Source: JAWKOK01 sp963765875 (lineage in GTDB: Bacteria > Chloroflexota > Anaerolineae > Caldilineales > Caldilineaceae). Taken from it: a stretch of 64,000 nt of DNA. Positions within the stretch are counted from its first letter, which is position 1, and every line of letters starts with the position of its first letter. The position numbers and the translations under genes were made by a program. The stretch lies in assembly GCA_963765875.1 (NCBI GenBank), contig CAVXYK010000017.1, forward strand, positions 124,001-188,000, read 5' to 3'. Below the pieces are notes generated by a model. That model ran no database searches and had not been told where the DNA came from. It saw only the letters and a list, made by a program, of their open reading frames with translations. Shown here piece by piece: positions 17,152-25,430 of the stretch.

Positions 17152-18489
17152 ATGAGTATGACAGCCCCAGTGTCGCAGATGTCGCAGGAAGCGACAGATG
17201 AACTGGCAGCATGGAGCGAACAGCCGGATCCTCGGATCCTCCTGGCCGAATCCGATTCCGAGATCTATCAAGTGATCGAGCAAGAACGGCAGCGGCAATT
17301 CAGCGGCGTCGAACTAATTGCCAGTGAAAACTATGTGTCCGGGCCCGTGCTGGCAGCCATGGGCAGCGTTCTCACCAATAAGTACGCCGAAGGATATCCG
17401 GGGCGACGCTACTACGGCGGTTGCCAATATGTGGACGTAGCCGAAGATATAGCCAGGGAGCGAGCCAAGGAGTTGTTCGGGGCCGAACACGCCAACGTAC
17501 AGCCCCACTCCGGCGCGCAGGCAAACGAGGCCGTCTATCTGGCCTTGCTCAATCCCGGCGATCCTGTTCTCGCCCTCAAACTGGATCATGGCGGCCACCT
17601 GAGCCATGGATTCCGACTCAACAGTTCGGGCAAGCTCTACAACTTCCATCACTATGGCGTCAATCCCGAGACGGAGCAGATCGATTACGCCGAAATGGAA
17701 CGTTTGGCGCAGGAACACAAGCCCAAGCTGCTCGTCGCCGGGGCCAGCGCCTACCCCCGCTTCATTGACTTCAAGCGCTTGCGGGCCATTGCCGACAGTG
17801 TTGATGCCGTCCTGATGATGGACATGGCTCACATCGCCGGATCGGTGGCGGCCGGGCTGCATCCAGATCCAGTGCCTTTCTGTGACGTGGTGACATCCAC
17901 AACCCACAAGACGCTTAGGGGGCCGCGCGGCGGCCTGATCCTATGCCGCAAGAAGTATGCCAAGGAGATCGACCGTGCCGTCTTCCCCGGCACCCAGGGC
18001 GGCCCGCTCATGCATGTGATTGCAGCCAAGGCCGTTGCCTTTGGGGAGGCGCTCAAGCCTCAGTTCGTCGACTATCAGCGCCAGGTTATTGCCAACGCCA
18101 AGGTATTGGCAGACGCGCTGCAAGAAGCCGGACTGCGCATCGTCAGCGGCGGTACCGACAACCACCTGCTGTTGGTGGATATTGGTGTGCTCGGCGTCGA
18201 TTCGACGGGCAAGGAGATCACCGGCAAGATCGTTGAGCAGGCGCTCGACAATGCCGGCATCCACACCAACAAGAACATGATACCCTTCGACCCCAAGCCG
18301 GCCATGGTCACAAGCGGTATTCGCTTGGGCACGCCTGCGGCCACCACGCGTGGTCTCAAAGAGGCCGAGTTCAAGCAGATCGGTCGCTGGATCGCTGAGA
18401 TCGCTCATGAGCCGCATGACATCGACTTGCAGGAACGCATCCGTACCGAGGTCAAGCAACTGGTCCAGGCGTACCCGGTTCCGTATTAG
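17152..18489 (+). CDS. glyA: Serine hydroxymethyltransferase
   Basis: PLP enzyme that interconverts serine and glycine while charging tetrahydrofolate with a one-carbon unit. The 445-residue protein has an N-terminal extension of about 25 residues before ESDSEIYQVIEQE. It then shows the family motifs ELIASENYVS, TNKYAEGYPGRRYYGG, NVQPHSGAQAN, DMAHIAGSVAAG and the PLP-lysine site STTHKTLRGPRGG (Lys near residue 252). AAGGAG with 8-base spacing before ATG 17152 fixes the start; an in-frame GTG at 17143 overlaps that site and is rejected. Monocistronic, with its own promoter upstream. Confidence 0.97.
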   Translation: MSMTAPVSQMSQEATDELAAWSEQPDPRILLAESDSEIYQVIEQERQRQFSGVELIASENYVSGPVLAAMGSVLTNKYAEGYPGRRYYGGCQYVDVAEDIARERAKELFGAEHANVQPHSGAQANEAVYLALLNPGDPVLALKLDHGGHLSHGFRLNSSGKLYNFHHYGVNPETEQIDYAEMERLAQEHKPKLLVAGASAYPRFIDFKRLRAIADSVDAVLMMDMAHIAGSVAAGLHPDPVPFCDVVTSTTHKTLRGPRGGLILCRKKYAKEIDRAVFPGTQGGPLMHVIAAKAVAFGEALKPQFVDYQRQVIANAKVLADALQEAGLRIVSGGTDNHLLLVDIGVLGVDSTGKEITGKIVEQALDNAGIHTNKNMIPFDPKPAMVTSGIRLGTPAATTRGLKEAEFKQIGRWIAEIAHEPHDIDLQERIRTEVKQLVQAYPVPY

Positions 18490-19010
18490 TGCATCGGTGA
18501 GATGCTTGTTGGCATTTACCGGGTGGATTTACCACCCATGGGCACCCAACGTTATGTCTAGCGTTACCGCCTGTTTCGGCGGAGATAAATCCCGCCGCTA
18601 ACAGCGAAAAGCGCCCGCAGGCGCTTGGTTTGGCCGCTGTTGGAGATTGACGAATTGACGCTGGTTATAGAATAGGCGTGCGCAGCCCGCTCTTGGCCCG
18701 TACCAGTACGATTTCGGAAAGCTTCATAAGCGGCTCTTGGTTGTTATACCAATTGCTGGGCCAAGGACCATGTATCGTAGGGCGCGACCCTTGCGGTCGC
18801 CCGTAGTGTAGAGCGGACGGGGGCAAGCCCCGCCCCTACGGGATCATGGTTCATGAATGGGTAAATGGTATTAGCAGCCGGTTTCAGCCGTCGCGAACAA
18901 TATAGACGCGACTGCCCTGGGAACCCAGAAGTCTGGCTTATTTCATAGGCCAGACTTTTTTCGCCATGAAGACAGTAACCCTTTCGTGCCTGCCCAGGAG
19001 ACAGCCACCC
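18490..19010. other. Gene-free region with stem-loops and REP-like repeats
   Basis: No gene in 520 bases. Directly after glyA lies a hairpin (about 18600-18645; aagcgcc/ggcgctt inside aacagcg/cgctgtt) that may end the glyA transcript. At 18777-18842 there is a REP-like pair, gggcgcgacccttgcggtcgccc and gggggcaagccccgcccc. A similar ggtcgccc-type element recurs at 33083-33168. Then come a short stem gtcgcg/cgcgac at 18892-18914 and a terminator hairpin before the MFS gene. Confidence 0.6.
18929..18961 (+). terminator. Terminator-like hairpin just upstream of the MFS gene
   Basis: aagtctggc (18929-18937) pairs with gccagactt (18949-18957), followed by a T-run to 18961. It is only 50 bases before the MFS start codon and 440 bases after glyA, so it may end a small RNA or act as an attenuator in the MFS leader. 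Confidence 0.7.
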
Positions 19011-20369
19011 ATGACCAACATCGAAGCCGTTGAGCCGGGACCACCGGATGCGAGACAGAACCGCAGAGAGCAGTTTGGTTGGTACTTCTACGACTTCGCC
19101 AACTCCGCCTTTCCGACGACGGTGGTCACGGTCTTTCTGGGGCCATTCCTGACCGCGGTGACCCAGAGTGCTGCCGACGCTGAAGGATTCGTCTACCCGC
19201 TGGGCATCCCTGTTCTGGCCGACTCCTTTTTCCCGTACATGGTCTCGCTGTCAGTCTTGCTCCAGGTCTTTTTTCTGCCCATTCTGGGGGCAATCTCCGA
19301 CTACACGCACATCAAAAAACAGATGCTCGGTCTTTTCGCCTATATCGGCGCGTTTGCCACCATGGGCCTCTATTTCGTCCAGGGCGACAACTACCTCCTG
19401 GGTGGATTGCTCTTTCTGATCGCGAATCTGAGTTTTGGGGCGTCGATCGTCTTCTACAACGCCTACCTGCCGGAAATCTCCGATGCGGATCACCGGGACA
19501 CGGTCTCATCCCAGGGGTGGGCATTGGGCTATCTGGGCGGCGGGCTGCTGCTGGCGATAAACCTGGCGCTCTTCACGCAGGCGGAGTCATTTGGCATCGA
19601 AACCGCCCACGCCGTACGCATCAGCATGGCCTCAGCCGGCATCTGGTGGGCCATTTTCACCATCATTCCAATGCTATCGCTGAAACGCCGCAGTCCACAG
19701 AAGCAACTGCCCGCCGGCGAACACTATGCGACCATTGGCTTTAAGCAATTGAAGCATACGTTAACGCAGCTGCCCAGGTATCCGCAGACGCTGCTCTTCC
19801 TGGTTGCCTACTTGCTCTACAACGACGGTATCCAGACCGTCATCGCGCTCTCGGCCCAGTTCGGCAATCAAGAGTTGGGCATCGGCGAAACGTCACTGGT
19901 CAGTCTGATTCTGATGATTCAGTTTGTGGCCATTGGCGGCGCACTCGGTTTTGGCTATCTGGCGCGTCTCATGGGGGCCAAACGCGCCATCATGATCAGC
20001 CTGGTGATCTGGTCGGGGACGGTAATCTATGCCTATGCCCTTTTGGAGACGCAGGCTCAGTTTTTCATCATGGGCGGGGTCATCGCGATTGTACTCGGCG
20101 GCAGCCAGGCGCTGAGCCGCTCCCTCTTTTCACAGATGATCCCCAGCGGGCAAGAGGCCGAGTATTTCAGCCTCTATGAGGTCAGTGAACGGGGAACCAG
20201 TTGGCTGGGTCCGCTGATGTTCGGGCTGGCATTGCAGTTCACCGGCAGCTACCGTCTCGCGCTTTTGAGCATTGCCATATTCTTCGTCATCGGGCTCCTG
20301 CTGCTCACCCGCGTCGACGTCCGCCGCGCCATCGGCGAGTCAGGAAACGAACAACCGGCCCGCGTCTAA
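19011..20369 (+). CDS. MFS transporter, UMF1 (Atg22-like) family
   Basis: About 452 residues with twelve predicted membrane segments. The start EQFGWYFYDFANSAFPTTV and GASIVFYNAYLPEI are typical of the UMF1 family (vacuole effluxer Atg22-like), whose bacterial substrates are not established. Loop LPRYPQTLLFLVAYLLYNDG between helices 6 and 7 also fits. I chose ATG 19011 (MTNIEAVEPGPPD) because CAGGAG lies 10 bases upstream; an ATG at 18966 in frame lacks a site. Convergent with pyk, separated by an unusually long perfect hairpin. Confidence 0.9.
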   Translation: MTNIEAVEPGPPDARQNRREQFGWYFYDFANSAFPTTVVTVFLGPFLTAVTQSAADAEGFVYPLGIPVLADSFFPYMVSLSVLLQVFFLPILGAISDYTHIKKQMLGLFAYIGAFATMGLYFVQGDNYLLGGLLFLIANLSFGASIVFYNAYLPEISDADHRDTVSSQGWALGYLGGGLLLAINLALFTQAESFGIETAHAVRISMASAGIWWAIFTIIPMLSLKRRSPQKQLPAGEHYATIGFKQLKHTLTQLPRYPQTLLFLVAYLLYNDGIQTVIALSAQFGNQELGIGETSLVSLILMIQFVAIGGALGFGYLARLMGAKRAIMISLVIWSGTVIYAYALLETQAQFFIMGGVIAIVLGGSQALSRSLFSQMIPSGQEAEYFSLYEVSERGTSWLGPLMFGLALQFTGSYRLALLSIAIFFVIGLLLLTRVDVRRAIGESGNEQPARV

Positions 20370-20376
20370 ACAAATA

Positions 20377-20454
20377 AAGAGCGAAGATCAAAGATCGAAA
20401 AGGCGATGTCCTGCTGTCAGGACATCGCCTTTTCGATCTTTGATCTTCGCTCTT
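20377..20454. terminator. Perfect 37-bp inverted repeat, bidirectional terminator between MFS gene and pyk
   Basis: Left arm 20377-20413, loop ctgt, right arm 20418-20454; I checked all 37 pairs and found no mismatch. It lies 7 bases after the MFS stop and 7 before the pyk stop, so it can end both convergent transcripts. The arms carry atcaaagatcgaaaaggcga; the stem is far longer than an ordinary terminator. Confidence 0.88.
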
Positions 20455-20461
20455 GCTCAAC

Positions 20462-22217
20462 CTACTTATGCCAGCGCATGATCTGTCCGCTGGTCGTATC
20501 CATGATCACCATGGCGCCGTCGACCAGTTTGTCGAAGTCAGCGGCGATGCCGATGATAGCCGGTATGCCGAGTTCAACAGCGGCCATAGCGGCAGGGCTG
20601 TCCAGGTCGCCTTCTCGGGTGATAACGCCGCCGGCACGCTGAAGCAGACGAAGGCTGCTACGGTCGATGTTATTGGCAAAGAGAATATCCTGAGGGCCGG
20701 CCTCGCGTTTTTCATCGCCCTTGCGCGGCTCAAGCCGACGCAGCCGGCCGGCGATCTCTCGCTGACCCAGCCCGATGCCTCGTGCCAACACATGTTCGAT
20801 GTTGCGCACCATCATCAGATTGGTTGCAGTGCGTACGCTGCCCACAACGCCGGCAGTCAACACCACAGTATCGCCTTCACCGACGAAACCGCTGCGACGA
20901 GCAACGTCAATGGCATCGGTTACAACTTCATCGGTGTTGCTCAATCGCTGGGTCAGCAAAGGATGAATGCCCCAGTATAGACAGAGTTGGCGCTGCACCA
21001 TGGGGCTGGGCGTGACCGCAACGACCGGCACCTTGGGGCGAAACGCCGTGATCAGCTTGGCTGTCGCACCGCTGACGGTTGGCGCCACAATGGCCTTGGC
21101 ATTCACCTCTTCCGCCGTGCGCATGGCCGCATGACAAATGGCCCCGGAAAGCGTAAAGACGTTGGGCTCGTCCAGTTTGTAGCGCAACGGGTTCTCGGCC
21201 ATGACACGTTCCGTCTCTTCGGCAATACGCGCCATGGTTCGTACGGTTTGAATGGGGAAATTGCCCGCGGCCGTCTCTCCAGAGAGCATGATGGCGTCGC
21301 TGCCGTCAAGCACTGCATTGGCCACATCGGCCGCTTCGGCGCGGGTCGGTCGTGGGTTGCGAATCATAGAGTCGAGCATCTGAGTCGCCGTCACCACAGG
21401 CTTGGCGGCCCGATGACATTTGGCGATGACCGATTTCTGGACCATCGGCACGGTCTCTGGACTTGTCTCAATGCCCAGATCGCCACGTGCAATCATGATC
21501 GCATCGGCAGCATCAATGATAGCATCGATATTCTGTATGGCTTCAGGCTTTTCGATCTTGGCAATGACGGGTGTCGTGCGCCCAAAAGCTGATTGATTTT
21601 GAATCAATGATTTCAGCTCCAGCACCTCGTTGGCCGTCCGCACAAAGCTGAGAGCGATCCAGATCGACCTGATGCTCCAACGCAAAACGAATATCATCCA
21701 GATCCTTCTCAGTCAATGCCGGAATATCGGGGGAGCCATCCGGCAGATTCATGCCCTTCTTATCATGAAGAACACCACCGACCACGACCTCCGTGTGGAT
21801 TTCATTTTCGGTGGTATCGGTGACGCGCAGCTCGATCAGTCCGTCATCCAAAAGGATTCGCTCGCCGGCATTGACCACATTAGGCAGGTCATCATACTGC
21901 ACCGGCACGCGTCCGAGTTCGCCGATCATATCATCGGTGGTGAGTACGAGAGCCTCTCCGATCTCCAAAGGTACGCCGCCCTCTTGCATCTTCCCCACGC
22001 GCAACTTAGGTCCTTGCAAATCGGCCATAATAGCGACCGGAATTTGCAGCTGTTCACAGATGGAGCGAACACGTTCGATCGTCCCGCTATGATAATCATG
22101 AGTTCCATGGCTCATGTTCAGACGGACGACGTTCATTCCTGTTATGACAAGTTCCCGCAGCACATCAATTTCGCGGCTGGCGGGCCCGATCGTACAAATT
22201 ATCTTGACGCGGCTCAT
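20462..22217 (-). pseudogene. pyk: Pyruvate kinase, single +1 frame break
   Basis: Last step of glycolysis (phosphoenolpyruvate + ADP to pyruvate + ATP). The 5' part (ATG 22217, preceded by GAGGAAG) reads KIICTIGPASRE, VRLNMSHGTHDYH, DLQGPKLRVG and ends FALEHQVD. The 3' part, one base on, resumes WIALSFVR, then IAKIEKPEA, ARGDLGIE and TATQMLDSM. The conserved DW junction is split by one extra base at GAT-C-TGG (plus-strand position 21662). The C-terminus has the extra PEP-utiliser-like domain seen in Bacillus-type enzymes, but its usual TSHAA is DSPAA, without the histidine. About 584 residues if repaired. A single-copy glycolytic gene is unlikely to be dead, so sequence error or recoding must be considered. 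Confidence 0.93.
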
Positions 22218-22668
22218 CAATCTTCCTCGAATAGACTCATTTCAGCTTCATACAACGCACATGCTACCACAATTGCGTCTATGTGCACGAAGCTGTTTCT
22301 GAGCTGTTGCCATTCAGTTGTTAACCTGGAGCACAGACCACCCTGCAATTGCTCTCAACCGGATCCGCGGCAAGATGAGTCGGCGAAGCGGAGAAGGTGG
22401 CAAAGAGTTCCGGCTCTCTGAGCTTTCGTGGGGTTGACCGCCCCACAATTGCTTAGAGAACCAGAATTACTTGGATCGTAATCCTACAATTCGCGTAACT
22501 ATTCAGCCGTACGCTGATAGACCGCGGATTAGGCGAATCAGGCGGATAAAGCCGGATCAATGCGGATTTAATCCGCAAAAATCAGCCTCATCCGCCGAAT
22601 CCTCGGTCTATTTGTACCGCAGCCTGAATAGTAACTAATTCGCCACGCTCTAGATCATGGTTCTCGGC
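22218..22668. other. Gene-free region upstream of pyk
   Basis: 450 bases with no gene. They hold the pyk ribosome site, scattered ggctct-type repeats near 22330-22450, and an imperfect inverted repeat at 22497-22636 listed separately. Confidence 0.6.
22497..22636. repeat. 140-bp imperfect inverted repeat, MITE-like
   Basis: taactattcag ... atagaccgcggatt at the left is mirrored by cctcggtctat ... ctgaatagtaact at the right, and the centre pairs tgcggattt/aatccgca. There is no coding content. The ends resemble terminal inverted repeats; no transposase is in the window. Confidence 0.65.
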
Positions 22669-23757
22669 CTAACGGACTTCCGAATCCGGCTCAGGGTCCG
22701 GGAGACTATGAGCGCTTTCCTGCTCGGCTTCAGCCAGTGATATTTCTCCGGCATCGTGCCGAGCACGCGCATCATTATACTCCTCCTCGCTCAACCCGAG
22801 AGGACGATCATCCGGCCCCAACGCCCAGTGCAGCCCTTGCTTGATGCCTTTGACCGTCCATTGGATCGGGCGTTCGCTGTGGGTCTCTGCAAATGTAGAG
22901 ACCGCAGCTTCAGGGCTCAGTGGGGCCAACTCATACTGCTGGGCGATCCGTTCACGTTGGTGCGCAATCCACAGGTAGAGATCGGCCTCAGTGCGCTTAG
23001 GGAAGTCATCGAGCAGATTCTGTTCTCGAATCGCATGCACCATGGGCATATAGACGTTGTCATACCAACTTACGACTGCATCCTCCCAGGTCAGGCGATA
23101 CGACTCGTCTTCGCGTTCCAGATCTAGATTTCGCAGATAGCGATGCACATGAATGTGACGCAGCAAAATACGAAATCGACCCGGCTCGGTCAGTTCAATC
23201 GAGCTCTCCGGGCGCAATTGTTCCAGATTCGTTTTTGCCAAAAACTCGGCGTGTTCAATTTTGATCAACCACTGATCTCGCTCGAAGTCATCGGCTGTCA
23301 GCGGCACGGACGTCTTGTACTCTGTCACATATGCCTCGATGTGAGACACATCGTTTGCACGTGCGACGCTGACGCGATGGTTGCCGTCACGTACAAAATA
23401 GACATCGCCGATCTTGTAGAGTTCAACGGCGGGCAAACCCGCCAGCGAGTTCATAGCTGCGTCGATATTGGTCCAGCGCGCCTTGTTGGCCCCGGACCGG
23501 GGAAGGAATTCACGCGTAAAGTCCATATAGCGACCTACGCTGCCCACGATCTTGTCCAACGGCACCATCTCCGTGCCCATCTCGATGCGCTGCCGAGTCT
23601 TCAATCGCTTGGCAACCTCATCGAACTTGACCAGATCCGTATTTTCACCGCTAATCTTGCTCAACAGATCGGCCATCTGCGCTTTGTTGAGTTCCCGCCG
23701 ATATCGATCTCCCGCGGCCGCTTGATGTCGCATTTCTGCCATGCCATTGTCTGACAT
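22669..23757 (-). CDS. ParB-like-domain protein of unknown function
   Basis: About 362 residues. The middle holds a ParB/sulfiredoxin-type fold signature, VPLDKIVGSVGRYMDF followed by YKIGDVYFVRDGNHRVSVARAN, where D-G-N-H-R corresponds to the nucleotide-binding motif. An N-terminal QMADLLSKISGENTDLVKFDEV and a long C-terminal alpha-helical region (LYLWIAHQRERIAQQYEL) are present. There is no helix-turn-helix that I can name and no ParA neighbour, so a partition role is not supported. GAGGAG with 6-base spacing fixes ATG 23757. The 540 bases upstream contain hairpins but no gene. Likely conserved, function unknown. Confidence 0.72.
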   Translation of the reverse strand: MSDNGMAEMRHQAAAGDRYRRELNKAQMADLLSKISGENTDLVKFDEVAKRLKTRQRIEMGTEMVPLDKIVGSVGRYMDFTREFLPRSGANKARWTNIDAAMNSLAGLPAVELYKIGDVYFVRDGNHRVSVARANDVSHIEAYVTEYKTSVPLTADDFERDQWLIKIEHAEFLAKTNLEQLRPESSIELTEPGRFRILLRHIHVHRYLRNLDLEREDESYRLTWEDAVVSWYDNVYMPMVHAIREQNLLDDFPKRTEADLYLWIAHQRERIAQQYELAPLSPEAAVSTFAETHSERPIQWTVKGIKQGLHWALGPDDRPLGLSEEEYNDARARHDAGEISLAEAEQESAHSLPDPEPDSEVR

Positions 23758-24147
23758 ATTAATCTCCTCATTCATTCTATCCACAACAATCCTGACCCAG
23801 TCTGCTAAGTTCTACAAGCTGAACCAGAACAGTAGTTGACTCGCGTTAACAGTGCATCCAGTGAATGCAAACATTCGATTACGTCGGAACGCAGCTGATT
23901 ATGACTGCGTCCACCCAATCGCACATTCACGAACAGTGCAACGGCCTGATGGTCGAACCCATCATCGGCCACGCCAACTACACAATCTGATAGTATACCA
24001 CGTTTTCGAGGTCACAAACGGAATCAGCGCGTACATTTTTCATAGAGATCGTTTGTGCAAACGGTATAGAACCGAAAGAGGGATGGATAATCGGCCTACC
24101 GATCTCGATCCTGGGCATCCTCTCAACGATGCGGATTATGCGGTCCA

Positions 24148-24180
24148 AGATGTCAGGCTTTTGCCAAAAGTCTGACATCT
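24148..24180. repeat. Hairpin agatgtcag...ctgacatct
   Basis: Fifteen-base arms with one mismatch (agatgtcaggctttt against aaaagtctgacatct), very short loop. It sits downstream of the GyrA-CTD gene terminator; role unknown. Confidence 0.6.
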
Positions 24181-24217
24181 ACGCCCCTGCGTATTGAGAA
24201 GATACGATGCCGGCGCG

Positions 24218-24269
24218 AAAAAGGTGATCCGGCATACGATCAATCGACCACACGCGGGATCACCTTTTT
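24218..24269 (-). terminator. Intrinsic terminator of the GyrA-CTD gene
   Basis: aaaaaggtgatcc (24218-24230) pairs with ggatcaccttttt (24257-24269). On the minus strand the stem ends in TTTTT. It lies 56 bases after the stop at 24326. Loop of 26 bases. Confidence 0.75.
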
Positions 24270-24325
24270 AGTTTTGCCGGTTGCGTCGTTACCTCCGACG
24301 GGACAGCCGACCATCCAACCCACTC

Positions 24326-25378
24326 TTACCCCGAAGAGATCAAAGCGACGCACGTATCGTTGCGCAAGTTCATACAGTTGACGCCTTGGACAACACCTTC
24401 CTTGGGCGGCACCTCAGACGCGGGGAAACGAATCAGCTTCCCCAGTTCGGAAATCACGAAGAGGTCCAGATCCGCGCCTCCGACTGTATCCGGCGTGCGC
24501 CGCACACCCAAAACACCGACAAGCTGCTCGGTTCGCATGGCAACCTTGCCGCCTGCGCCAGGGGATTTATTGGCATTAAATCCGGCCATCAGACGGATCG
24601 TCCCTTTGCCTTCTGCGTTAGTCAGGAAGACGCCGTCATCGGCGGACACGGCGGCAACACCGACAACCTCGTCGCCCGGAACCACGCGAAGGCCAAGGCA
24701 GCCACGCACGGGGACCTGGCGCTCAGAGAAACGAATGGCGCGACCGCTGCGTGTGGCAATAAACAGATCATCGGTGCCTGTGGTCCAGCAAGCCGCAGCC
24801 GGCGCGTCGCCATTGCCAACGTCGTAGAGCACAGTGCCCGATTGAAAGCTCGGGCCAAAATAGCGGCTCGCCACTCGCCGAACCTGGCCACGCTCGCTGA
24901 CCAGTGCAACGTGAGCACCGCCACTGTCTCGGAATGCGACCTTGATCTGCTCGTCGTCGCGCAGGGTCATATTCGCAATAATCGACTGGCCGCGAGAATG
25001 TACCGGCCCTTCGACAATCTGTTGAACGGGCAATCGGAAAGCACGCGCTAAGTTGGTCACGAAAATCAGGTTATCGGCCTCATCGGCCTGGACCAACAAT
25101 CGAGGCCGATCCCCCGGGCTCATTTCGATATCAAAGACGCCCATGCCATTACGGCGTTGTCGAAAATAGAGATGGCGGGGCGTTCGCTTTGCCATCCCCT
25201 CAGCTGTAGCGGTGATGATATTCAAGGTCGTCGGCGGTTCGCTTGGCTCCTGTGGCTCCAAACTGGGTTTGGCGTCAGATTGCAGCCCCTGAAGTCGTTC
25301 AATTTCAAGCTCCAACGCTTCGATATAATCCACGATCAAGTCGTCCACCGATGACAGATCCGGACGTTGCATTACCAT
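24326..25378 (-). CDS. Stand-alone DNA gyrase A C-terminal (beta-pinwheel) domain protein
   Basis: About 350 residues made almost entirely of GyrA_C-type blades: GVFDIEMSPGDRPRLLV, NLIFVTNLARAFRLPVQ, DLFIATRSGRAIRFSERQVP, VFLTNAEGKGTIRLM and LDLFVISELGKLIRFPASEV. In gyrase these blades wrap DNA. The catalytic Tyr domain and the N-terminal breakage-reunion part of GyrA are absent; only a short coiled N-terminus (LIVDYIEALELEIERLQ) precedes the blades. AAAGGAG with 6-base spacing supports ATG 25378; a longer frame begins at 25450. It follows the lytic transglycosylase gene by 52 bases on the same strand. A DNA-binding or topology-modulating role is inference. Confidence 0.82.
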   Translation of the reverse strand: MVMQRPDLSSVDDLIVDYIEALELEIERLQGLQSDAKPSLEPQEPSEPPTTLNIITATAEGMAKRTPRHLYFRQRRNGMGVFDIEMSPGDRPRLLVQADEADNLIFVTNLARAFRLPVQQIVEGPVHSRGQSIIANMTLRDDEQIKVAFRDSGGAHVALVSERGQVRRVASRYFGPSFQSGTVLYDVGNGDAPAAACWTTGTDDLFIATRSGRAIRFSERQVPVRGCLGLRVVPGDEVVGVAAVSADDGVFLTNAEGKGTIRLMAGFNANKSPGAGGKVAMRTEQLVGVLGVRRTPDTVGGADLDLFVISELGKLIRFPASEVPPKEGVVQGVNCMNLRNDTCVALISSG

Positions 25379-25430
25379 TGCAGGCTCCTTTGCGCTATCT
25401 TCAAGCAGTTGGGACACAGAGTCCTCAATT

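Larger units (their letters stand above)
23758..24325. other. Gene-free region with two hairpins
   Basis: 568 bases between two minus-strand genes. I find no credible gene; short frames on both strands lack ribosome sites. There is a possible minus-strand extended -10 (GTGGTATACT, near 23994-24003) for the ParB-like gene, and hairpins at 24148-24180 and 24218-24269. Confidence 0.55.

Noticed and set aside
21543..21700. Two separate genes for the halves of pyk
   Set aside because: Each half lacks part of the catalytic barrel; the conserved DW pair is exactly split, so it is one gene with a frame break.
22669..23757. Chromosome-partition ParB
   Set aside because: Only the nucleotide-binding fold is similar; no ParA neighbour, no helix-turn-helix and no parS-like palindrome seen.
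23852..24175. Open frame of 107 codons in the gap between the ParB-like and GyrA-CTD genes
   Set aside because: Runs through a hairpin, has no ribosome site and unusual residue content (many His, Arg); most likely chance.
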